64,000 bases of DNA from Beta vulgaris subsp. vulgaris (taxonomy: Eukaryota; Streptophyta; Magnoliopsida; Caryophyllales; Amaranthaceae). The notes under the pieces were generated by a model, which worked only from the letters and a program-made list of their open reading frames with translations, was not told the origin of the DNA and did not search any database. Shown piece after piece: positions 38,055-49,260 of the stretch. The translations under genes were made by a program, and so were the position numbers. The stretch is from positions 3,155,800-3,219,799 of the forward strand of contig NC_079206.1 in the NCBI RefSeq assembly GCF_026745355.1. Reading direction: 5' to 3'. Position 1 is the first letter of the stretch; the number at the start of each line of letters is the position of its first letter.

Positions 38055-38496
38055 CGTTAGTTATGCCTTGAATCGTCAAAATGGCGAGTCGCGACACAAT
38101 GCTCCAGCTCGCGGACAAATGCCGAGAGCCTATCGCGACTCGTGGTGGCACCCCGCCTTGTGGTGATGGTCGCGCCTCGCGGCCAACGCGATTCGCTTCC
38201 GAATTAAATTTTCTTTTAGGGTTTTGTGCGGTGTATATATATTATTGTAGGGTATTTTTGTGCTGTTATAAAAGGACCCTCTTGGTGGTCATTATTTAAC
38301 AATATACACTTGTAGCCTCTTGTATTTTAGGGACTACTTGTATTATTCTCTCTGTTTTTTTTTTCTCCATCATAGTGAAGAAACTCGAATCTACCACTTG
38401 TGGATGTAGGTCTATTTAATCGAACCACATAAATCCTTGTATTATCTTGTTTATATTATTTGTTACTTTTCTCGTTCTTATTATTTCATTAATTTA
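38055..38496 (+). repeat. 3' LTR of the gag-only element, first part
   Basis: It aligns with 36199 onward (CGTTAGTTATGCC against TGTTAGTTATGCC) and stops at ATTAATTTA, where a Helitron begins. The last 40 bp of the LTR resume at 40257. Confidence 0.87.
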
Positions 38497-40256
38497 TCTC
38501 TATTATATAAGGGAAGGGGGAGCAATGGTGTCCTCTTTTGAAATGCCTATTTTGCCCCCTTCCCTTTCTAAATTACAAAAGGAATGTCAAAATCATAATT
38601 GGCACTCAAAAAAAAAAAAACTACCGAAAATTAATTTACAACACTCACTCACAAATCACTTAAAAGAAAAAACTTTACCAATCACTCATACAATAATTGA
38701 GAAAATCACGTTATAAAAATCACGCAAATCACTCAAATAATCAGGAAACTTTAGTAAAAAATTAAAATTGGCATACAAACTATAACTAATAGCCTAGAAT
38801 GTCAATACATACAAAAATATTTACAAAAATTTACTTAGAAATCACTATTCTCAAGAACCATTCACAATTAATGGCGTGGGTCATGATAAAAAAAAAATAG
38901 AGGTGTATTTGTAGTGAAATTGAAATTTAGAAGTTAGACAAGGAAAAAAATTATTTACTTTTTTATAGTGTTCCCTATATATAATGAAACTTTTTACATA
39001 TATTTGGACCTATCTTTTTCTATTATATAATTGCGATTAATTTATTAAGATAAAAAGGTTAATAAAGTACAACATATCTCTATTATATTTCTATTATATA
39101 AGGGAAGGGGGGAGCAATGGTGTCCTCTTTTGAAATGCCTATTTTGTGCCCCTTCCCTTTCTAAATTACAAAAGGAATGTCAAAATCATAATTGGCACTC
39201 AAAAAAAAACTACCGAAAATTAATTTACAACACTCACTCACAAATCACTTAAAAAAAAAACTTTACCAATCACTCATACAATATTGAGAAAATCACGTTA
39301 TAAAAATCACGCAAATCATTCAAATAATCAGGAAATTTTATTAAAACTTAAAATTAGCATACAAACTATAACTAATAGCCTAGAACGTCAATACATACAA
39401 AAACATTTACAAAAATTTACTTATAAATCACTATTCTCAAGAACCATTCACAATTAATGATGGGTCATGATAAAAAAAATAGAGGTGTATTTGTAGTGAA
39501 ATTGAAATTTAGAAGTTAGACAAGGAAAAAAATTATTTACTTTTTTATAGTGTTCCCTATATATAATGAAACTTTTTACATATATTTGGACCTATCTTTT
39601 TCTATTATATAATTGCAATTAATTATCAAGGTAAAAAGGTTAATAAAGTACAACATATTTCTATTATATCTCTATTATATAAGGGAAGGGGGGAGCTATG
39701 GTGTCCCCAAATGAAGAGATTATGTTACCCCATTCTCATTCTAAATTACAAATTCACTTACAAATCAAAGGGGACTTCAAACAAAAATACAAATATAATT
39801 ATAACAATCACTCACAAGTCAACTGAAAAAATTGCATAATTTACGTTATGCAAATCACTATAATGAGAAAACTTTACAAAAACTTAAAAATTCACTTACA
39901 AACTACAACCTATGAAAAAATTGACTTGAAATCAAAGTGTCCACTTTCTTTACAATTTATGAAGTACTGTACTTAATTCAAAAATCAACTAAAAAATTAT
40001 AATATTAGAAATCATAAATAAATTCAATAAATTTTCTATTTTGTTCATACAATTTAACTTCGAAAAATAAAAAAAAATAAAAACAAAAAGATTGGTGAGA
40101 GACTTAAGTGACAGAAATTAAACCAATCAAATTTTGCAGTTAAAAACAATTATACTTCGTATGTCTAATGTTCAAATTTTGACTCTTATGTCGAAGAAAA
40201 TCAAGTTTTTGTTTTGAGAAAAATTCAAGCACGCATCGCGTGCAAAAAAATTCTAG
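38497..40256 (+). mobile_element. Non-autonomous Helitron built of three tandem units
   Basis: It starts TCTCTATTATATAAG and ends with the hairpin GCACGC-ATC-GCGTGC, an A-rich spacer and CTAG. It is inserted between A and T of ATTTA|TTTCC inside an LTR, with no target duplication. All of this is diagnostic of Helitrons. Each unit opens with TATTATATAAGGGAAGGGG, at about 38511, 39102 and 39683 for the GGGAAGGGG word. Units 1 and 2 are near-identical (about 580-590 bp) and end AATAAAGTACAACATA without the hairpin; unit 3 differs inside and carries the hairpin end. No Rep/helicase reading frame exists. Confidence 0.88.
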
Positions 40257-40296
40257 TTTCCCATTAATTAAACACTACAACACCCGTTTCGTAACA
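40257..40296 (+). repeat. 3' LTR of the gag-only element, last 40 bp
   Basis: CATTAATTAAACACTACAAC and CCGTTTCGTAACA match the end of the 5' LTR (GCATTAATCGAACACTACAAC, TGTTTCCTAACA), proving that the LTR was split by the Helitron. Confidence 0.88.
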
Positions 40297-40301
40297 TAGG
40301 G

Positions 40302-40515
40302 GATCATGCACCGCCCAGACCATGTGTCGTCTTAAGAATTTTCTGTTTTTACTATCTAGACTAAACTCGTGTTAGGGTGGGTCTTGCCCAACTCTAGTTG
40401 ATATATTTTCTCACTCCAAAACCCCAAAACCCTCGAAATATTTCCGAGCAGTTAAAGAAACACTCTTCCAAATCTAGTATTTTCTCCAACATTTTCTCAC
40501 TCCAAAACCCTCAAA
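40302..40515 (+). promoter_or_regulatory. Short promoter/leader of the bL25 gene
   Basis: Only about 215 bp separate the LTR element from the start codon. A TTGATATATTTTCTC A/T-rich box lies near 40398-40412. TTTTCTCACTCCAAAACCC occurs twice, near 40407 and 40492, in what should be the leader. Upstream control regions therefore probably include LTR or Helitron sequence. Confidence 0.5.
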
Positions 40516-43500
40516 ATGCTTCTCCACCGTTCTCTCCGTCACCATCTCCGGCACTTCAGCCAATCTTCCGCCGCATTAATCCTCCCATGCGACCCAGAAA
40601 TCTCACTCAGTTATCTTCCTGGATTCCCTAAACCCGACCCATCCGAGATCATATCCGCCATTCCTCGCTCTGATTCAGGCAAAAAAATATGCGCAACAGA
40701 AAGAAAAGTTGGGAGAGTTCCTAGCATTGTTTTTGAGCAAAAAGATGGACAACATGGTGGTAACAAGAGATTAATCTCTGTTCAAACTAAACAGATCAAG
40801 AAACTTGTTGCTCAAATGGGTCCCTCTTTTTTTTTGTCTAGACTTTTTGAATTGCAAGTTAAACCTTCTTTTGATTCTGATGACATTCTTGAGAATGTTC
40901 GTGTTCTTCCCAGAAAGGTATTTTTTTGTTTTTTAGAATTTGGGTTTTTGATTTGTGTTTTTGGGATTTTTTTGAATTGCATAAGTTGAGAATGTTAGTG
41001 AAGTAATAGTTTGGATTTCAATTGTTTATGGAATTAGTATGTTTTTGAGATGGGTGAAGTTTATGTTTATGAATTGTCAACTTAAAATGTAGGGATTGAA
41101 TATGTATTTTGTGTTTTAGGTGTTGTTTGAACGATTCTTTTGCATTAGTTGGACTCAGCAAAGAGTGGCGTAATGTATGATATAGGGAAGTGATATTTTG
41201 TATGTGATGGGGTGTGAAGATTTGAGTAACATAGATGATCGTATTCGTAGTTTTATACACGAAGTAATATACTTTGTTGGTTGTAATATATATCTATTAT
41301 AGCAGGATGAGTACACAGTATACCATAAATAGGTTGTCTATGTATGAACTTTAGTCTCATTATCGATCAAAACTTTTTGTATGTGATGGGGGTGTGAAGA
41401 GTTTGAGTAACATAGATGATCGTATTCGTAGTTTTATATACGAAGTAATATACTTTGTTGGTTGTAATATATGTCTATTGTAGCAGGATGAGTACACAGT
41501 AGACTGTAAATAGGTTGTCTATGTATGAACTTTATTCTCATTATTGATCAAAACTTTTTGTATGTGATGGGGGTGTGGAGAGTTTCAGTAACATAGATGA
41601 TTGTATTCGTAGTCTTACATACGAAGTAATGTACTTTGTTGGTTGTAGTATATGTCTGTTGTAGCAGGACGAGTACACAGTAGACCGTAAATAGGTTGTC
41701 TATGTATGAACTTTAGTCTCATTATCGATCAAAATTATGCTAGAAGAAGGGATTCAAGTATACCAACTTGTTAACTCCTGATTTAGATGAGTTAGATGGG
41801 TGTGTCCATGTGTAATGATCAAGCTTGCGTAGAAAGAGGTATGGAAACATATGGACAATTGAAAGAGCAAGTTTTGAACAAATGATGGAACCAATGTTTA
41901 TTAGGAATATGTCACACCTATCTAATATCTAAAGTGTTTGAGAAAGAAACATGCTAGAAAGTAGAAATTTTCGGAGAGGCTATGATTAGCCCTGGATGAG
42001 GTTGTTGGCTTGTTACATTTCCCGTGCAAAATGTCCCAATATCTGAGGATGAGAAAGATGGTTTAGATTTTGCTAGCTTTGAGCTGGATGAATAGCTCTC
42101 CCATGAGGATTTCAAGCCTTTCTATCGAAGCCTGCGTTCTAGTTTCTGTCTTAAAGCTTTTTATAATGAAGCTGAGAAGTTGTTCTACCAAGATTAGAAG
42201 GCTCTGATGTTTCCTGATCAGTTTTTATTGCATTTGATGTGCGTAGTATCATTTATTGGCTGACCTGTTGGTTGAGGTAGTGTATGTAAGTGCTAACTCA
42301 CGGTTTATGTGATGTGAAGATCCAAGAAGAGAACATATGTGAAGAAGATGTCCTCTAGTGATTAGTGAACAGACTGTTATTCTCTTTCTGGTGGTCCTCA
42401 CCGGAGTTTTTCTATGTTGGTAGCCCTAGTACCTAACCATGTTTTATCTGCTAATGGAAAATTCTGTACAATAGTGGACCTTCAGGCTACTCATGATTTA
42501 TTTAGTGATGAAGATCCAAGAATAGAACATTTGTGGAGAAAATGCATAGAAGCTTAGTCAAAAGCACTTTTATTTTATTTTCTGGTGGTCATCATTTGAG
42601 TGGTTCTATTTGTGTGCTCCAGCGCTCCTATTTCATAACCATCTTTGACTGTTCATGGTAAACTCTATACACAATTGGACCTTCTGTTAATTGCCTGCAA
42701 TTTTAGTTATTGGTTAGTGAGTGAAGACATGATTTATCTCCTGGGGCTCTTTACGAAGTTCTCTTCCTTCATTCATTTCTATCTAGGGCTATGTGCTCTT
42801 GCAAACTCATTTTATTTGTATATTATGTAACACTTCGTTTGGATAGCAAAATAGGAGGGATAGAGGGGGAGAAAAGGAGGGGGATGATGGAGCTCCATTT
42901 TCCCTCCAAATCTCTCCAATTTGAGAGGGATGATGTTTATTAATTATTATAGGGGGGGGGGGGAAATGGATCCTTCCCTCTCCCTTCCTTCCCCGGATCC
43001 CATTTCCAAAGATACTTCCTTTTTCCTTCATGTTCTTTCCCTCAATTTCCTCCTATCCAAACGAAGTGTAACTCCATCCATCCAACTCATCTTTGGTTTC
43101 CTTCGCCTACTTGTAAAGTCCCCATAATCAAAACTCATTTTCTTTGTATCTTATGTTTCCTTACTGGTATATCTTCTGGTTGGCTTTGTACGTGTCTAAA
43201 GCCTTCTCTTTTTTAGTTTGTCCTTCAAAATAGTTTTGTGTATTGCAGATGTTGTTGGGGGCTTTTAATTATATATTTCTGATATACTTTCCTCTGTGCT
43301 CAACAGCTCCACATGCATGCAGCTTCTGAAGCTATACTTAATGTTACTTTTATTAGAGCTCCTTCTGATGCCTTATTGAAGATTGAAGTTCCTCTTGTGT
43401 TTAGAGGAGAAGATGTGTCACCTGGATTAAGAAAAGGTACTCCAACATATACGACCTCTTTCAAACTAATGGGACATATATGATGATTTTATTAGTGATT

Positions 43501-44109
43501 GACTATTGATTTTTTTGAACTATGTTATAGAAGTTCAAAAATATTGTGACTTGATATGATGAACGAATTCGAAGAACTGTTAGGTTTGAAAGTCCCTTGT
43601 CATCTTTACGAACAAGAGAGTAGAAAGTAGCGGGCCTTGTAGAAACTAGTATTTCTTAATCACCCCTACAGGATACCCTAGATCATGATGCTTCATTGCT
43701 TCTACTGATTACTGGCTTCTTAAAAATGATAGATCTATTTGTGAATTTCTCTGCAAATTCAATGATTATATATGGCTTGATTTCACTGTTCGTGTTCTAT
43801 TTTTTTTTTTTTTGTGTCATATGAACTTCTATTTTTCTTTTTGCCTCCTTGTGGTCATTCAAAATCTTGTTGCTTGCCAACTACACAGGTTCATATCTGA
43901 ATATCATCAAAAGGAGTGTTAGATACCTTTGCCCAGCCGACATAATCCCACCATATATCGATGTGGATTTAAGTGAGCTGGATGTAGGTGAAAAGCTGGT
44001 AATGGGTGATCTCAAGGTTCACCCAGCATTGAAGCTGATACAGTCGAAAGATGAGCCAGTGCTTAAGATCATGGGTGCTAGAGTTTCCGAGCAAAAGAAA
44101 TCCAAATAG
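40516..44109 (+). CDS. bL25-type ribosomal protein (L25/Gln-tRNA synthetase anticodon-binding fold), probably mitochondrial
   Basis: Three exons, 40516-40917, 43307-43436 and 43889-44109, give an intact 250-residue protein with phase-consistent GT-AG introns. The N-terminus MLLHRSLRHHLRHFSQSS is rich in Arg, His and Ser and lacks acids, as in mitochondrial presequences. The middle part (about 45-135; KVGRVPSIVFEQ, KRLISVQTKQIKKLV) fits the L25 5S rRNA-binding beta-barrel. The rest (VPLVFRGEDVSPGLRKGSYLN, VRYLCPADIIPPYIDVDLSELDVGE) matches the C-terminal TL5/CTC domain. Plant relatives include Arabidopsis At5g66860 and At4g23620. The expected role is binding 5S rRNA in the large subunit of an organellar ribosome; mitochondrion over plastid is inference. 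Confidence 0.92.
41196..41735. repeat. Three 180-bp tandem repeats in bL25 intron 1
   Basis: TTTTTGTATGTGATGGGG, GATGATCGTATTCGTAG, CTTTGTTGGTTGTA, GTACACAGTA and ATTATCGATCAAAA recur in order at spacings near 180 bp, starting about 41196, 41375 and 41555. The copies differ by a few percent. Non-coding. Confidence 0.9.
42828..43071. mobile_element. MITE in bL25 intron 1
   Basis: GTAACACTTCGTTTGGATAG at the left is mirrored by CTATCCAAACGAAGTGTAAC at the right. The interior is purine-rich on one side and pyrimidine-rich on the other and includes a G homopolymer near 42951-42962. Superfamily uncertain. Confidence 0.7.
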
Positions 44110-45110
44110 GTAGCCCTTATTTCGACTTTATAAAGAATCCAAGAAACATGAAGCCTCAAGATGTGTGTGATAATGGTTTATATGGTGGAACCATAAGCTA
44201 TGATATTGGCAAGGAAATTTTTTGTCCTACATCATGCCTGTATGACCCTTGTTTATGGCACATGATGGTTTTTACTTCATTGAATTGGGGCATATGGGAT
44301 GATAGAAGTCTCTGAGTTGTAATAGATGTTTTTTTTATCACTTTGGTCAGGTTTTAGGCTGCAAATTATGCCTCAGATTTTGGTGCTAATTAAGATTTCT
44401 ACTTGAAGAATTTCTTCAAATGTACAATTAACGGGACAGCTTAAGGTCCAGCGAAATAATATTAAACATGGTTTCTGTGAGAACTAATTCACATTTGAAA
44501 ATGCTTCAGTTTATAATTGATGCATTTAGGCCCAATAATATTCTTCATTCTTCGATCCTGTGTTTATATGTTGGACGTGTTGGGCACTTCATGATATTTT
44601 ACGTAGTAAAATTTCCCTGCATAATGTGTGAAGTTACGGAAATATCTTAGTTAGACTCATTTGTTCCACATAGGTTTCGTTTTGGTAGGGCGTAAAAAAA
44701 AAATATTTGTAGAAAATTGTTTTTTTTATTTTCAATTTTACATTGTTCGGTTTGCAAAGGAGTGTAAATCATTTCTTCTAGGAAGAAAATTGCTCTCTCA
44801 AGAATGGAAAACCATTTTCCCTTCAAAATAAACGGAAAATTATTTTCTTCCTTTTTCTTGTCTCTTTTGTACACTTTTTACTTTCTCTTTCATTTCCTTT
44901 TTTTTCATCATTTTCCTTACATTGAATCAAACAACGCAAAACTAATTTTGGAATTGTGTTTTTCATTGTAAATTGTTTCCATGAAAATTGTTTTACACTG
45001 AAAATGTTTTACACATAATCAAACGGAGCCTTAATGTGAGTGGATAAAGTGATTTGCTCCTGAAATATTTTGGATAAATTGCTCGTTGAATTTTGATTAA
45101 ATAGTTCTAG
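44110..45110 (+). other. bL25 3' flank and intergenic
   Basis: Contains the 3' UTR and AT-rich sequence. GTTTTACACTGAAAATG repeats near 44990 suggest a decayed transposon. No further gene. Confidence 0.5.
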
Positions 45111-45115
45111 TGAAA

Positions 45116-45144
45116 CTATTGGGTCAGACCGTCTGACCCAATAG
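45116..45144. repeat. Palindrome CTATTGGGTCAGAC/GTCTGACCCAATAG
   Basis: Two perfect 14-base arms face each other across a single C. A second hairpin with a TGGTCGGAC arm closes the other side of this locus near 46056-46085. Confidence 0.85.
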
Positions 45145-45349
45145 CTTTGGTCGGACAGGTTGGGCCCACTAATTTTCTTCCTCGCGCGGGCTGGCTTTGT
45201 AATATTGCAATTCATACGCCATTGTCGTCTTCCTATAAACTCTTCATAGAAACATCTCTTTCAAATTTCAATCCTCATAAAAAGAAATAAAGAATCAACC
45301 AAAGACATCCTTAAATTTTTCTCTCCTTCCTCCTCAAATCTTTGCAACA

Positions 45350-45544
45350 ATGGAGCATTCTGGGTATGGCAGAGATGGCATTTACAGATCACTTAGGCCA
45401 AGTTTAATTACACCCACAAATCCAAATCTTAATATGGTGTCATTTACAGATCTTGATATGTTAGCCTTCAGATACGTAATATACAAAATGCCTGTCCAAA
45501 GGCACAACGCTGTCTCTTCACAGATGTACCACCTACAACAGTAA
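45350..45544 (+). other. Unassigned 64-codon frame, possible captured gene start
   Basis: A TATA-like CCTATAAACTC lies near 45232, about 115 bp upstream of a start codon in a good context (CAACAATGG). The frame begins MEHSGYGRDGIYRSLRP and is of balanced composition, unlike the nearby repeats, but I recognise no family. It lies between a palindrome and a palindromic minisatellite, so it may be a captured gene fragment inside a transposon. Translation is unproven. Confidence 0.3.
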
Positions 45545-45626
45545 CAAACATATCATCAAGAATGTAGTAGAAGACTAAAAGGTAAAAGACGCAGAAAAGA
45601 GCAAACTGTCCCATTTATTCTTTCAG

Positions 45627-46055
45627 TTGCTATTTTCCATTTTCCGTTGGACTATTTTTCATTTTCAGTTGGACTATTTTCCATTTTCAGTTGGACTTTC
45701 TTTTCTTTCAGTTGGACTTTCTTTTCTTACAGTTGGACTTTGTTTTGTTTCAGTTGGACTTTCTTTTCTTTCAGTTGGACTTTCTTTTCTTTCAGTTGGA
45801 CCAACTGAAAGAAATAATGGGCCAACTGAAAGAAATAATGGACTAACTGAAACAAAAAGAAGACTACCTGAAGAAAAATGTAGACTACCTGAAAAAGAAT
45901 AAAGACCAACTGAAACCCAAGTAAGTCTAACTGAAGCACAAAAACCCACTGAAAAACAAAGAAGACTAACTGAAAACAAAATGAAGACTACCTGAAAAAA
46001 ATTGGAACCACCTGAAAAAAAATGAAGACTAACTGAAAAAAAATTGGAACCACCT
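45627..46055. repeat. Palindromic minisatellite of CAGTTGGACT units
   Basis: On the left half, 21-bp units reading CAGTTGGACTTTCTTTTCTTT run rightward. At about 45796 a perfect CAGTTGGACCAACTG palindrome reverses the direction, and the right half holds the complement (AACTGAAAGAAATAATGG, later ACTACCTGAAAAA variants). The array is thus one large imperfect inverted repeat. Frames on both strands encode short PTERNNG or SVGLSFL repeats by chance of the 21-bp period. Confidence 0.85.
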
Positions 46056-46090
46056 GAAAGTCGTCCGACCAAGATTGTGGTCGGACGAGT
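46056..46090. repeat. Hairpin closing the palindromic minisatellite
   Basis: GTCCGACCA and TGGTCGGAC face each other across a short AT-containing loop. The TGGTCGGAC word also follows the palindrome at 45116-45144, linking the two ends. Confidence 0.7.
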
Positions 46091-46368
46091 CCGACACAAT
46101 ACGTTCTCATAGTTATATATTAGCACTTTATACTTCTAAGAGAAAATTATTTGACCTACTCAAGTCTCAAGGTATATATGTCAATTCTTTCTCGAATATT
46201 ATTAATCTTCTGATGAATTGTTTAGGTTGGGCCTCTTTGATAATGTTGATTAGTTGAAAGTTGTCTGTGGGCCGTGGGGTATAGTTTAGTATGACTGGTT
46301 GCTTTAGTTGGTCTAATTTATGTAGGTTGGGGTTCATGTTATAGCCTTTAAGAAGAAGAAAGTGTTGG

Positions 46369-46602
46369 TAACGCATAGTGAGATGAAAAAAATGGTATTT
46401 CACAAAATTTTCGATTTTAAAGTTAAGTCAAAGTGGTACCAAAATAGAGTCAATTGGTATCAAAATATAACTTTGGTATCAAACTTACACTTCGATACTA
46501 AGTAAGAGTTACTTTGGTTGTGACTCTATTTAGTACCACTTTGACTTACTTTTAGTATCAAAAATTTTGTGAGATGCTATTTTGACATCTCATTATGAGA
46601 CG
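46369..46602. mobile_element. Foldback MITE with about 70-bp inverted repeats
   Basis: TTCACAAAATTTTCGAT, AGTTAAGTCAAAGTGGTACC and AATAGAGTCA on the left match the reverse complement of the right arm (CTCACAAAATTTTTGAT, AAGTAAGTCAAAGTGGTACT, AATAGAGTCA). Most of the 234 bp is arm; the loop is about 95 bp. Confidence 0.8.
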
Positions 46603-47098
46603 TCAATTAATCTGGACTCTTTAAAGAGCCAGGCGAGGTATTGTCGTTGCACGTGATCCCCCAATTGAGAAGCAATTATAGTACTTATATTTCATTTTGG
46701 GTGTACTTAAATGTTATTGTTTCTACTTTTGAAACGGTATTTTATTCTAAAATATCATCATCAAACAAATTTTATTCCTATTTTGACTTCATTTTACATG
46801 GAAAGTTGTACCCACATGACCCATATATAATATTTATTCTTACTTTTTGCATAAAAAGTTGTAGCCATATTTAATATTAGTACATTCAAATACAAATATG
46901 AAAATGTTATATGTATCCCTTGGGGATACATATAAGCATTAAGTAGATTTCCTAAAATAGTGTTATTTGAAAAATTAATGACACAATCATACGTCATAAT
47001 TGAGGCTAATTTATTGTTTAATATTTTCATTTTTAATTTCTTATATGTAGCCCTAATACTATTTTATGTTTCTGATGCAAGTACTACAAACAATTAAG
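46603..47098. other. Intergenic, no gene recognised
   Basis: AT-rich; nothing recognised. Confidence 0.5.
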
Positions 47099-47194
47099 GC
47101 CCCTTTTTTTGGACTGAGAGAAACTGAACTGAATCGAACTAAGAGAAAATGAATTACAGAGTGAAACAAAACTATAAGTCTAAAAAATAGGGCC
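47099..47194. mobile_element. Very short hAT-like MITE
   Basis: GGCCCCTTTTTTTGGACT and AGTCTAAAAAATAGGGCC are inverted ends of a 96-bp element. The interior has GAACTGAA-type words. A clear 8-bp target duplication is not visible. Confidence 0.6.
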
Positions 47195-47607
47195 TAAAGC
47201 ACATGATAAAATTTTAAATTCTTGTGCAAAATGAAAAACAAACACTATAAATGAAAATGGAGTAAGTAGATGATTTAAGTGCATTCTTTTCACTGCAAAT
47301 CACTTATCTAACTTCCTTAGTGTGGAACTTAACCTGAAAATCACTTATCTCATTATCTGACATTCTGACTTCCTTAACGTGGATCTTAATTTATGTGTTT
47401 AAATTTATTAGAATTGAGAACTTGCTATAACTTTTGGTGATGTTAAACTTGACATCTCTGAACTAAATCTAACTTATAAATTAATTTATTTTAGAATGAG
47501 TGAAAATAAAGAGGGGATAACTTAAACTTGGGTGTAAGGAAAGGTTAAATATTGGGACAGACTTGGGTTTCCTCTATTGAAAGCATGTTTTTCACGCATA
47601 TATCTAT

Positions 47608-47912
47608 TCCCTCCCTTCCTAAATAGAGTGTCTATTTTTTCATTTATATTTGTCCCAATTAAATTTCTCATTTTCTTATTTGGTATGGATCCACGAATTA
47701 AAATATTATTTTTCTTTTAATTTTTATAATATCACTCACTTTCCCATATGATTCACATATGACCCATATTCTCCCTCTTTAATAAACAATAAATAAAAAA
47801 TGTATCAACTTCTATATTTATTTATGATTTAATACAACTAAAGTCCTACAAGTGATTTTTCTTAATACTTGCGTCCAAAAGAAATGGACACACTATTTAG
47901 GGACGGAGGGAG
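47608..47912. mobile_element. Stowaway-like MITE
   Basis: TTCCCTCCCTTCCTAAATAG is mirrored by CTATTTAGGGACGGAGGGAG, and TA flanks both ends. 305 bp, non-coding. Confidence 0.88.
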
Positions 47913-47962
47913 TACTTGGCATTGCCGCATGAGATTAAGCCCCCTAGTAAGGTACAAAAAAT

Positions 47963-48140
47963 ACCAAGTAGTACTTGGTCTAGTGGTAAGGAGAGCACTC
48001 TTCCAACTTTAAGGTTGAGGGTTTAATCCGCACTAGAGGCACTTTAAGGGTAGGGATTCCCCTTACATTTCCCCCTTACTCTCAAGTGTCTAGCCCATTA
48101 ATACCCGAGCTGGATCCGGGCCACTTCTTCTTACCAAAAA
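47963..48140 (+). mobile_element. tRNA-derived SINE
   Basis: A-box-like TTGGTCTAGTGGTAAGG and B-box-like GAGGGTTTAATCCGC are followed by a body with CCTTACATTTCCCCC and CCGAGCTGGATCCGGGCC. It ends CTTCTTACC and then an A run. Confidence 0.65.
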
Positions 48141-49260
48141 AAATAAAGAAGTAAGGTACAAAAAATTATCAATTTAATTGTTTAATTCTTACAAGGTATT
48201 AGAAGCATATATCTATTTTATGGTTTTTAAATACTATATAGGTTAGTAAAGAGATTAGAGATGTGTTCTATTAGATCGAAATTCCAACCGACTATTTAAG
48301 AGGCAATGTTTTCTTAGTGTATGTAACAATAACCACATAAACCTATAGACAACAATGTTCACAAAATAGAACTTCAAAATTTCTGATTTCATACTCGTGA
48401 GAGTCGCCCCAAATTCCGAAACTTATCAATCAGTCCTTTTATATAAATTTGGCGCAATCATTCATGTGCCTCTGCCCCCTATAATTAAGCAAATACTTAA
48501 TTTTTGAAGCTCAAGTATAATGCAAACAAACTATCGGACTCTCAGAAAGTTGTTAGGCGCATAACAAACTAGCAAAGGACTGCGAGAAAAGATAGTTCGT
48601 CACGCGCAGGCAGCAACCTAAGGTTGTTGATTACAGAGATACCAATGCGTCATTTAAACCGCATTTGTATTGAATCAACTAGTATTTAGATCTGAGTGTT
48701 GTCCCGGGTTGGTATTTTGTTTCCAAGTTTGATATGCATGTTTTTTCCATTCTCACTAAAATATATTAGCAAAACTCAACATTTAAAAGATACAAATATA
48801 ATAATGTGGACATTTAAAGCATGATTAAATGTTTGTTGAGATGATAATTGTGTCATGTTATAATAGCAAAAGGTCACGAATTCAAATCTTCTTGCCAGCT
48901 AATTTTACTTTTGTTAATCGACATAGCTTAAACTATTTATTGTATTCAAAAAGTGGTATGTGGTATCGTTTCCCATCTGTTATCCTTGATGAATAGTCCC
49001 CTTCATCTTACTAAAGAAAAAAATGTCTAATTTTAAATTAAAATTAGATGGTCTTTTATATGACAGACTCTTTCTACACATAGGTAACAATTTTTTTTTT
49101 TTATCTCTTTTCTTTTTTTAACTCCACAGTCTCCATCAACATCGTACTTATTTTAGAGTAGATGATGTATGGTAGTATTAAATAGTAAAACACTAAAGCT
49201 CCTATAATATACAAAAGTTTACATATTATAGATTCGTACATGAGACGAGGTTACAATATA
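48141..49260. other. Intergenic with one SINE-like repeat
   Basis: No gene recognised. The repeat at 48828-48945 is described separately. Confidence 0.5.
48828..48945 (+). repeat. tRNA-like short repeat, relative of 5145-5232
   Basis: ATAATTGTGTCATGTTATAA, a B-box-like GGTCACGAATTCAAAT and GCTAATTTTACTTTTGTTAAT match the intron-1 copy in reverse orientation. Confidence 0.55.

Larger units (their letters stand above)
36199..40296 (+). mobile_element. Gag-only copia-type LTR element (TR-GAG-like) with a Helitron in its 3' LTR
   Basis: The 5' LTR (36199-36632) begins TGTTAG and ends CTAACA. A primer-binding site (GGGTATCAAGAGC) follows, then gag remnants (36694-37443), about 600 bp of non-coding sequence and a 3' LTR in two pieces (38055-38496 and 40257-40296). 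No protease, integrase, reverse transcriptase or RNase H is present. Without the inserted Helitron the element is about 2.34 kb. The flanks GAGGG (36194-36198) and TAGGG (40297-40301) look like a diverged 5-bp target duplication. The LTRs differ at many sites, so the insertion is fairly old. The layout fits the non-autonomous TR-GAG class, dependent on enzymes from a full element. Confidence 0.82.

Noticed and set aside
38497..40256. Autonomous Helitron with Rep/helicase
   Set aside because: No long reading frame and no Rep or helicase motif on either strand of the 1.76 kb.
45627..46126. Repetitive protein of PTERKES or SVGLSFL units
   Set aside because: Both strands give equally regular repeats because the DNA unit is 21 bp, a multiple of three. 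There is no domain or conserved start.
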